Below, in pieces: positions 1 to 5,397 of a stretch of 10,537 nt of DNA. The notes beneath the pieces are model-generated. The model was not told the DNA's origin and did not search any database. It saw only the letters and a program-made list of their open reading frames with translations. How positions within the stretch are numbered: position 1 is the first letter of the stretch; the number at the start of each line of letters is the position of its first letter. Both the position numbers and the translations under genes were made by a program. The stretch covers positions 1 to 10,537 of the forward strand of contig JAHZKU010000254.1 in NCBI GenBank assembly GCA_022600255.1, given 5' to 3'. The DNA is from Actinomycetes bacterium (GTDB taxonomy: Bacteria; Actinomycetota; Actinomycetes; S36-B12; GCA-2699445).

Positions 1-81
1 AAATGGGTGGACGTCACCAAGCAGGTGTGTGCAGGGCAGATGTCTGCGCCCGAGGGCATTAGCGACGAGTGCGACGACTGA
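1..81 (+). CDS. C-terminal end of an unidentified protein (partial)
   Basis: Frame 1 is open from the window edge for 26 codons and ends in TGA at 79-81. The visible tail reads K-W-V-D-V-T-K-Q-V-C and ends in G-I-S-D-E-C-D-D. It has two cysteines 14 residues apart and a balanced composition that looks more like protein than the overlapping frames do. I do not recognise the family. It could be the end of a secreted protein with a disulfide in its tail, but that is a guess. The evidence is only an open frame of 78 nt, so it may be chance. Confidence 0.3.
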   Translation, partial: KWVDVTKQVCAGQMSAPEGISDECDD

Positions 82-180
82 TACGCAGCCACAGCCGGAT
101 CTCGGGCTTCGAACAGGCCGATCTGTCGCATATGGGTTAACCAACTTCCACAGTTCCATTAAGCGACGACATGTTACGAA

Positions 181-209
181 GTGGCTGGCAGGACACTCCC
201 GCCAGCCAC
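181..209 (+). terminator. Strong hairpin, possible factor-independent terminator
   Basis: GTGGCTGGC (181-189) and GCCAGCCAC (201-209) are perfect reverse complements, giving a 9-bp GC-rich stem with an 11-nt loop. No T-tract follows on either strand. It lies 100 nt after the stop at 81 and about 50 nt before the tlpA-like gene. A terminator for the upstream gene is the simplest reading, since terminators without a T-tract are reported in actinomycetes. An operator or mRNA structure is also possible. Confidence 0.4.
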
Positions 210-256
210 AGACTGCGTGATCGGGCCTCTCACGGGCATCGATAGGCGTCGAAAAC

Positions 257-1051
257 GTGACAGTGAGCGCTGGAAGTTCCGCGCTGGTTCCGACTGGTGA
301 GCGAGTAATGCTGCCAGTCGTGCGGGGGCAAACCCTGGCTGGCGACACTCTGGCCTTGGCTGACCTGGGGGGACAGGTGGTTGTCCTGAACGCCTGGGGC
401 TCGTGGTGTGCGCCGTGCGCCGAGGAGTTACCGCTACTGAGTTCTCTGGCGAAACGACATGAGGACGTGCGCTTTGTTGGCCTTGTGGTCCGCGACAACC
501 CGGCCGAAGCGCTGACGATGCGAAACGAGCTCGGGCTGGCCTCTCCCAGCATCGTGGACCAGAACGGAACCATTCTGCAATCCCTGCCAGGGGTCCCGCC
601 GCGGGCCATTCCCAGCACACTGGTGTTGGACCGACAGGGAGCGATCGCCGCCACCTTCGTCGGAAAGATCACGGCCGGAGAACTGCAGACGGTTCTTGCA
701 GAACCCGGGTACGTCGAGCCGGCTCGACTTACCCGACATGACGCATCCTCAGGCCCGCGGCGGGAAGGACTCGGCCACGGTCGGCGACTCGAGTTGTCCG
801 GAGAGAAGTGTGCCGGGTTCAATGCAGCGTGCCGAGGCAATCTTGAGAAGAATCCGCAGTGCCGGGGTCGATGCGTCGCCGCCGCTGTCATAGCCGCGAA
901 TGGTCTGAGCCTCAGGCCTCGAGTCTGGGACATCTCAACCCATGCAGGCCTGCTTGTCGCTATGGTTCTGGTGAGTGAAGGGCAAACATGGAAGCACGCG
1001 GGCCCTCCTTCATCGGCGTGCTTCGCAAACTCTCCTTCGTGCTCGGCGTGA
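257..1051 (+). CDS. TlpA/ResA-type thioredoxin-fold protein, eroded at both ends
   Basis: Residues about 17-148 form a complete TlpA/ResA-like domain. It contains the redox motif W50-C-A-P-C54 within N-A-W-G-S-W-C-A-P-C, the G-x-x-V-V-V-L-N strand before it, a V-R-D strand near 78-80, and the cis-proline segment A-I-P-S-T (117-121). Such proteins are normally membrane-anchored or lipidated and reduce extracytoplasmic disulfides, for example in cytochrome c maturation. Here neither GTG (257 or 263) nor the in-frame ATG at 308 is preceded by a signal peptide, an in-frame stop sits at 218-220, and the other two frames upstream hold no signal sequence. No good ribosome binding site is seen. After residue 148 the frame continues for about 115 residues of Arg/Gly/Ser-rich sequence resembling no domain and overlaps the next gene by 64 bp, so the native stop seems to be lost. 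No ccdA, resB or ccsA gene is adjacent. The domain call is firm. Whether it is functional is doubtful, and it may be a pseudogene. Confidence 0.75.
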   Translation: MTVSAGSSALVPTGERVMLPVVRGQTLAGDTLALADLGGQVVVLNAWGSWCAPCAEELPLLSSLAKRHEDVRFVGLVVRDNPAEALTMRNELGLASPSIVDQNGTILQSLPGVPPRAIPSTLVLDRQGAIAATFVGKITAGELQTVLAEPGYVEPARLTRHDASSGPRREGLGHGRRLELSGEKCAGFNAACRGNLEKNPQCRGRCVAAAVIAANGLSLRPRVWDISTHAGLLVAMVLVSEGQTWKHAGPPSSACFANSPSCSA

Positions 1052-2031
1052 TTCTGGTGCTGCTGGTGCCTGTTGCTGTGTGGTCGCCAAGCGCCGCCGC
1101 GGCGGCAGTGCCGGGAGTCTCGATGGGACTCGTTGCAACACTCTCCTTCGATCGATACCTTCCCGTTCTGTGGTCCCTGCTCTCACTGTGTGCAGTGATA
1201 TGGGTCGCGTTGCTCGTGAACAGCAGTGTCATCGCTTCTGTTCTCCTCATGGCGCTGTTGGGGCTGGCTACGGCCATGTCAGGCAGAGTGGGTATGCGCT
1301 CGGTCGCGATGCAGGGGGCGATCTTTGGTGCTGCAGCACTCTTCCCGCAGCCACCACCGGCTGGCGACATCGGCTCAGTCCTTGGGGCGACGAGCACGGT
1401 CGCTGCTGTTCTTGTCGGGGGGCTGGTGCTGGCTCTCGTGTTCCACGTGATCACCCGTGGGGGTACACCGGCCAAGCCGGTGATCACCCCTTGGCCATCC
1501 ACGATTGCCAACAGCGTCGTTCTGGTGCTCACCTTGGTGATCGCGACCTATTGGGTCATGTCATGGGACCGGACGCCGGTCGGCGCCTGGCTGATGGTCA
1601 CCATCGTGGTCCTGGCACAGCCTTCGACAAACATCACCCTGTGGCGAAGTGCTGAACGAGTGGTCGGAACTCTGCTCGGTGCTGTACTGGCCGCGGGAAT
1701 CGCTGTGGTCATGAGCGCCACCTGGCAGGCGCTCGTCGTCGGATTCATCTTCGTCGCTCTGGCGTGGAGTTTTCGCATTTCCCACCCGGTGGTGGAGACG
1801 GGTCACTACTACTGGATCTATGCGTTCCTGTGGACGCCGGCCATGGTGTTGCTGACTGTGCCGCAGGGGGGATCTGAAACATTGAGCGCCGATGGTCAAC
1901 GCCTAGTGCTGACGTTCCTGGCCGCGGTGTCCGTGGCGGTAGTGAGCATCCTGACCCGTTGGGGCGTGGCCCTTGTCACCCCTCCGAGTGCCAACTCGTC
2001 GCAGCCGCAGAAAGCATCGACTGACCAATGA
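988..2031 (+). CDS. FUSC-family (fusaric acid resistance-like) integral membrane protein
   Basis: This 347-residue protein is strongly hydrophobic. It has membrane segments near residues 15-33, 60-98, 105-118, 133-155, 172-190, 198-212, 226-262, 278-291 and 308-330. Residues about 194-240 carry the FUSC_2 signature: R-T-P-V-G-A-W, then a hydrophobic strand, Q-P-S-T-N, and A-E-R-V-V-G-T-L-L-G. FUSC proteins include aromatic-acid and fusaric-acid exporters and many members of unknown substrate, so an efflux role is inferred from family only. At about 350 residues it is half the size of two-repeat FUSC exporters, a size I take to be common in actinomycetes. The start is well supported: ATG at 988 follows GAAGGG (977-982) with 5 nt between. 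The upstream tlpA-like frame overlaps the first 64 nt, which argues that the overlap is run-on rather than design. No periplasmic adaptor gene is adjacent, as expected for a Gram-positive cell. Confidence 0.85.
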   Translation: MEARGPSFIGVLRKLSFVLGVILVLLVPVAVWSPSAAAAAVPGVSMGLVATLSFDRYLPVLWSLLSLCAVIWVALLVNSSVIASVLLMALLGLATAMSGRVGMRSVAMQGAIFGAAALFPQPPPAGDIGSVLGATSTVAAVLVGGLVLALVFHVITRGGTPAKPVITPWPSTIANSVVLVLTLVIATYWVMSWDRTPVGAWLMVTIVVLAQPSTNITLWRSAERVVGTLLGAVLAAGIAVVMSATWQALVVGFIFVALAWSFRISHPVVETGHYYWIYAFLWTPAMVLLTVPQGGSETLSADGQRLVLTFLAAVSVAVVSILTRWGVALVTPPSANSSQPQKASTDQ

Positions 2032-2287
2032 TTCCCAGACTGCTTTCCGGAATCCGCGCCATCGCGCAGCCCGTCACCGAGGGCCATGCCCAGATTGGCA
2101 CCTCCAATGACCGTTGGGTGGACATAGGATCACCGTCCACAGCTGATCAGATGACCAAAGTATGCGTGTCCTTGTGCGGGCTCGGCAGTGCCGTAGCTGG
2201 TTGAAATGTAGGTTTGAAGTGCCCATAGTGTTGTGTTCCTTTCTGTGAGGGATGAGGGAGCACAGCACCGGCCCAATCACAGGTCGG
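2032..2287. other. Intergenic region between two convergent genes, no supported gene
   Basis: The FUSC gene and the MFS gene both end into this 256-nt stretch. I find no convincing coding region and no strong terminator. The best hairpin is a weak 4-bp stem with a 3-nt loop (CGGCAGTGCCG, 2183-2193). A minus-strand ATG at 2226 has an AAAGGA-like site upstream but opens a frame without recognisable protein character. The length is larger than usual for a convergent gap, so decayed coding sequence is possible but not demonstrated. Confidence 0.5.
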
Positions 2288-3487
2288 TCACCGAGCGCGG
2301 GCGGCGCCGGCCGCCGTTGCGGCCATTACGGCCATACCGAGAGCGGCCCAGCCCATGGTCTGCGGGGTTGAGCTGACGGACAACAGCAACCCGAAGATCA
2401 GGGTGCCCAGCGGTGCGGCCAGACCTACGGTCATTTGGTAGGCCGCTAGGCCCTCCGCCGCACGGCCCTCGCCGAGCGTCGCGGAAGCCGCACCGAGGTT
2501 CAGAGCCCGGATGGTGAAAAGACAAGCACCTAGGCCCACCGCAAGGAGAACCCAGGCGGCGAGTTGGATCGGACCGGACAGCAACGCCGCAGTGACCCCC
2601 ATGATCGCCAGCAGCCCCGCGGAGAGAAGTACGCAGGTCCGTAGCGCCTGTGTGTCGGAGCCTTTGCGTAGCAGGAAGGCCACGATCTTGGGGCTAATCA
2701 TCTTCCCGGCGCCCACCGCCGCGACGACAGCCCCAGCACCGGAGACAACGTCGGCGAGACGGAACTCCTGCATCAGGGGCACTACCATCACGGCCACAGG
2801 CGCGGCGAATAATGCGGTGGTGACGCCAAACCACACCACCTGGCGCAAGTGGCGACTTCGGCGGACATCCAGCAGCGCCGAACGAAGTGGCCGTGCGGGT
2901 GCTTGCGCATACGAAATCTCTGTGCGGGCGGGACGCAGCCAGGAGAAGACCGCCAACGGAAGCGTCAATAGGCCATTGAGCACAATAGCGACAGCTGGGA
3001 TGGTCCAGGTGATCAGCACGCCCGCCAGCAGGGCTCCGACGAGCGCGAAGACTCCCGTGACAACTGATCGGCGGGCGTATGCTTTGGCCACGCCTTGGCC
3101 CAGGTAGTCACCGGTCACCAGTGGTTTCAATGTTTTTCCGATGCCACTGAGTCCACCCAGCATCGGGGCTGCGACCAGCATGAAAGCGACATTAAACGCT
3201 GACAAGGCGACCGTCAGGCCGAGACTGATCCAACCGACCACGACAAGGCTCTGCGTGAGAGCGAATGCTTGAGGGGTGCGAAGTCGCTGACTGAGACGCG
3301 GGGTCCAGGGGGCCGCAAGGGCTGCCGACAGCAGGAACAGGGACATGAAGATGCCAGTGAACAGGGCACCCCGGTCAGAGTGGCCGAAGGTGATGGCGGC
3401 CGTCGCCCCGAGCTGACCCGTTACGCTGCCGGCGGCGTCCAGACCGCTGAACAGCAGGTAGAGTTTGGCCGGTTTGCGGCCCAACAC
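2288..3487 (-). CDS. MFS transporter, 12 predicted membrane helices
   Basis: From the chosen GTG the protein has 399 residues, normal for the major facilitator superfamily. It shows about 12 hydrophobic segments in two halves, with a central soluble loop (L-R-P-A-R-T-E-I-S-Y and the basic D-V-R-R-S-R-H-L-R-Q stretch) between helices 6 and 7. The short basic start M-L-G-R-K-P-A-K before helix 1 is typical. The helix 2-3 loop has R-L-S-Q-R-L-R-T in place of the usual G-x-x-x-D-R-x-G-R-R motif, so the classical motif A is degraded. The frame is open to 3655, but an upstream start would overlap the peptidase gene by 149 nt. GTG at 3487 lies 19 nt after the peptidase stop, suggesting one transcript. 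Its ribosome binding site is weak, so translational coupling or the adjacent TTG at 3484 is possible. The substrate is unknown. MFS pumps of this size often export drugs, sugars or peptides. Export of something related to the peptidase is only contextual. Confidence 0.85.
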   Translation of the reverse strand: MLGRKPAKLYLLFSGLDAAGSVTGQLGATAAITFGHSDRGALFTGIFMSLFLLSAALAAPWTPRLSQRLRTPQAFALTQSLVVVGWISLGLTVALSAFNVAFMLVAAPMLGGLSGIGKTLKPLVTGDYLGQGVAKAYARRSVVTGVFALVGALLAGVLITWTIPAVAIVLNGLLTLPLAVFSWLRPARTEISYAQAPARPLRSALLDVRRSRHLRQVVWFGVTTALFAAPVAVMVVPLMQEFRLADVVSGAGAVVAAVGAGKMISPKIVAFLLRKGSDTQALRTCVLLSAGLLAIMGVTAALLSGPIQLAAWVLLAVGLGACLFTIRALNLGAASATLGEGRAAEGLAAYQMTVGLAAPLGTLIFGLLLSVSSTPQTMGWAALGMAVMAATAAGAARAR

Positions 3488-3506
3488 TGTCAAGCCTGAC
3501 GGCCCA

Positions 3507-4760
3507 TCACTTCGCGTAACGGGCGAGGTTCCGGATGAAGCGGCTTGAGCTGAAGGTGCCCACACCCGTAACGCGATCATAGCCCGGTACTGCAACGTAG
3601 CCAGGAATGGTGCTGTTCGGTGTGACGTAGTAATTCCAGCCCCACACAATGTCATCTATCCCGCCATCAGGTCGCTGCGACAACTTGTAGATCGCTCTAT
3701 TCACGTTTGGCAGCGGAGCATCGGCGATCTGGCTGGCCAAAGTGGTGATACCGGCCATGAGGGGTGTCGAGTGACTCGTCCCGCCAACGGGTTCCCACTG
3801 ACGAACGCCCCCAACGGGCATCCTCACGGGGAAGGCGCTACCGAACGGGTCAGCAGCCAGTGAGATATCCGGATAATTTCGGCCTCGCTTGCTGGTTCCG
3901 GGGACGCGCTGCCACTTGGGCCGTTTGGCGAGTTCGGCCACCCCTCCACCGGAACTCGTCGAATAGCCACTTGTCGACCAAGCCACATCGTCGGTGATCC
4001 GGTTACCGCGGCTGTCCAAGGTGATACTCGTCCCGCCGACAGCCGTCACGTTCGGATCGGCAGCCGGGTAGAAGGCCGTCCGTTTCTCGGGCAGATCCGG
4101 GGCCGGAAGGTAGGTCCCCCAGTCACCCGAACCCGCGAACGAAGCAATACCCTGCTTGCGCGCCTCTTTCAGGGCTCGGCGCAACGGACGATAGGTCCGC
4201 TCGACTCCGCCGAAGCTCATCGAAATCGCCGTGACCCGCTTCTTCATCGCAAACTTGATCGACTTCGCCAGTGGCCTCGCGTCGAGCTCTATGCCGTCCT
4301 CACTGCTCACCGGTACGGCCAGAAGCAAGATTTTTGCCTTGGGCGCCACACCATGCACGGTCTGAACATCAAGAGCCGCTTCACCAGGTTCGCCGAGTGT
4401 GCCAGCCTTGCCGACAGGATAGGCAATCTTGATCTTCGGCTTGGCAAGACCCCAGGCTTTCGAGGCGTACCGAAGGTCCTGCTTTAGCCCCTTGTAGCGG
4501 TTCATCACGATCGCTACTGTCTGGCCCTGGCCTTTGATGTTCTGCTGGTGCAGGTCGGTCACGCCGTAGGCGCGGTTGAATTGAGCGGGACTGTAACAGC
4601 GACTCTTGAATTCCTCGAGGCACTGTTGTGTCGTTGGGGCATCAGAACCCGAGTCAGTCGCGGCGGTGCTTCTGTCCTCCGCGACCCCTGGACTCATCAC
4701 CGTTGCCAGTAGGATCACCGCCGACACGAAAGCAACCAAGACACCTTTTCCTGTAAGCAC
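3507..4760 (-). CDS. Secreted S53 (sedolisin-family) serine-carboxyl peptidase without a classical pro-domain
   Basis: This 417-residue protein has a signal peptide at about 1-27 (basic start, hydrophobic core, probable cleavage after S-P-G-V-A). A short segment follows with two cysteines (C47, C55), then the S53 catalytic domain from about Y56 to the end. The catalytic set is complete: E127 and D131 in G-E-A-A-L-D, oxyanion D213 in S-G-D-W-G, and nucleophile S329 in G-G-T-S-H-S-T-P. The calcium site is also present: D370-I371 in I-D-D-I-V-W-G and D395 in P-G-Y-D-R-V-T-G-V-G-T. Spacing agrees closely with sedolisin. Sedolisins usually carry a folding pro-domain of roughly 170-200 residues before this domain, but here only about 28 residues lie between signal peptide and catalytic domain. 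The start GTG at 4760 is chosen because GGGAGGG lies 3 nt upstream and the signal peptide begins there. A longer start at 4838 would add 26 residues. Expected role: extracellular, acid-active endopeptidase. The MFS gene follows 19 nt downstream. Confidence 0.93.
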   Translation of the reverse strand: MLTGKGVLVAFVSAVILLATVMSPGVAEDRSTAATDSGSDAPTTQQCLEEFKSRCYSPAQFNRAYGVTDLHQQNIKGQGQTVAIVMNRYKGLKQDLRYASKAWGLAKPKIKIAYPVGKAGTLGEPGEAALDVQTVHGVAPKAKILLLAVPVSSEDGIELDARPLAKSIKFAMKKRVTAISMSFGGVERTYRPLRRALKEARKQGIASFAGSGDWGTYLPAPDLPEKRTAFYPAADPNVTAVGGTSITLDSRGNRITDDVAWSTSGYSTSSGGGVAELAKRPKWQRVPGTSKRGRNYPDISLAADPFGSAFPVRMPVGGVRQWEPVGGTSHSTPLMAGITTLASQIADAPLPNVNRAIYKLSQRPDGGIDDIVWGWNYYVTPNSTIPGYVAVPGYDRVTGVGTFSSSRFIRNLARYAK

Positions 4761-4763
4761 GGA

Positions 4764-4770
4764 CCCTCCC
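4764..4770 (-). promoter_or_regulatory. Ribosome binding site that fixes the S53 peptidase start
   Basis: On the minus strand GGGAGGG precedes GTG (4760) by 3 nt. No comparable site precedes the upstream ATG at 4838, and the signal peptide begins at this GTG. This decides for the 417-residue form over the 443-residue form. Confidence 0.7.
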
Positions 4771-4884
4771 TGTGAGCTACCACAAAACCGTACCCAAGGC
4801 ACCACCATGAAGCTCGCTGAGGCGACTGGACCCGCCAACCCCGATTGTCGACTCAGCCGTATCCCGGGCCGTTTGCAGCTGATG

Positions 4885-4909
4885 TTGTCCGAAAGGTTTG
4901 TCCAAGGGG
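4885..4909 (-). repeat. Imperfect direct repeat upstream of the S53 gene
   Basis: TTGTCC occurs at 4885-4890 and again at 4898-4903, each followed by a purine-rich block (GAAAGG, then AAGGGG), giving a 13-nt period. It lies roughly 125-150 nt upstream of the peptidase start. Direct repeats in this position can bind regulators, but two copies this short can arise by chance. Sequence observation only. Confidence 0.25.
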
Positions 4910-4937
4910 CCTAGGTGGTTTGGTGAGGCTGTCGGGT

Positions 4938-5192
4938 TCAGAAGCGAGCGGTTTCCCCCGGCGCCTGCAGTCCAACGGACAGCCCGGGGCGCTCACCCGG
5001 AAGGATAGTCACCCACGAATCGGTCAGCAACGGCGCCAGTCGTGCGCTCAGGAAGCTTGCGTCAGGGTGAACGACGTTGATCTCTGCCACCTGCCATCCA
5101 CTGTTCGGCAGCGTCTCGGCTCCGATCACGATGTGGTCCAACACCAACCGGGCCGGTGTTCCAGAGGATGTTGCATGGTCCGATGCCTGCAT
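4938..5192 (-). pseudogene. Internally deleted glyoxalase-like (VOC, Glyoxalase_3 type) remnant
   Basis: This 84-codon frame joins two parts of one family. Residues about 15-29 (R-L-V-L-D-H-I-V-I-G-A-E-T-L) match the first strand of glyoxalase-like VOC proteins, usually L-D-H-L-V-V-A-A-x-x-L. Residues 30-84 (P-N-S-G-W-Q-V onward, with V-V-H-P-D-A-S, then P-G-E-R-P-G-L-S-V and Q-A-P-G-E-T) match the family's C-terminal part, usually a hydrophobic strand, H-P-x-P/A, then P-G-L and T-P-R-G. Intact members are a little over 200 residues. The region between, about 130-150 residues including the H-P-x-x-G-T-x-N active-site segment, is absent, yet the frame is preserved across the junction. It is therefore most likely a remnant made by an in-frame deletion. 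It lies 177 nt upstream of the S53 start on the same strand. Alignment is from memory of the family, so exact junction residues are approximate. Confidence 0.6.
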
Positions 5193-5250
5193 GAGACAAC
5201 CTTGTCAGAGACCGAAGCCTTCAGTCGGGCAACATTTGGGCATTTGGCCT

Positions 5251-5281
5251 GATCCCTGGCAGAACGGTCAACACAGGGATC
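5251..5281. repeat. Perfect 8-bp inverted repeat in the divergent promoter region
   Basis: GATCCCTG (5251-5258) and CAGGGATC (5274-5281) are perfect reverse complements separated by 15 nt. The site lies between the minus-strand glyoxalase remnant (58 nt away) and the plus-strand PLP enzyme (start 116 nt away). The half-site centres are 23 nt apart, about two helical turns, which fits a dimeric regulator operator. A hairpin with a 15-nt loop is the alternative. No regulator gene is in the window. Confidence 0.35.
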
Positions 5282-5397
5282 CTGAGTCACACGTCCCAGC
5301 AGCACTACCGCGTGGGACTGCGAGGCCGGATGGATTGGAATAGGCTCGAGCTACCAACTCAGCCACGCCAGAGCGGGGCCATCGAAGGGGAATCGCC

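Noticed and set aside
29..220. Short plus-strand frame in line with the tlpA-like gene, possibly its lost N-terminus
   Set aside because: It ends in an in-frame TGA 36 nt before the GTG, and its residues contain no hydrophobic signal segment or lipobox. It does not supply the missing export signal.
738..893. Small plus-strand frame after the TlpA domain that could be a separate gene or a frameshifted continuation
   Set aside because: The 51 residues match no family I recognise, there is no ribosome binding site, and TlpA domains do not need such a continuation.
944..953. Palindrome GCAGGCCTGC upstream of the FUSC gene as an operator
   Set aside because: A single 10-bp GC-rich palindrome is common in GC-rich DNA, and no promoter can be placed next to it.
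2045..2230. Minus-strand frames in the convergent gap, one with an AAAGGA-like site before ATG at 2226 and another encoding a Gly-rich stretch V-I-G-G-A-N-L-G
   Set aside because: Both frames are short, run antisense into other genes or end quickly, and neither matches a family I can name. Decayed coding sequence is possible but unsupported.
3488..3655. Upstream extension of the MFS gene to 3655 (455 residues)
   Set aside because: The extra 56 residues overlap the conserved calcium-binding end of the S53 peptidase and contain no membrane segment, so GTG at 3487 is preferred.
4845..5252. Long plus-strand frame over the glyoxalase remnant
   Set aside because: It is the antisense shadow of the remnant and shows no protein family features.
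5310..5385. tRNA-like D-arm on the minus strand (GAGTTGGTAGC)
   Set aside because: The stretch resembles a D-loop, but no acceptor stem, anticodon stem or T-loop sequence can be paired around it. It is probably chance.
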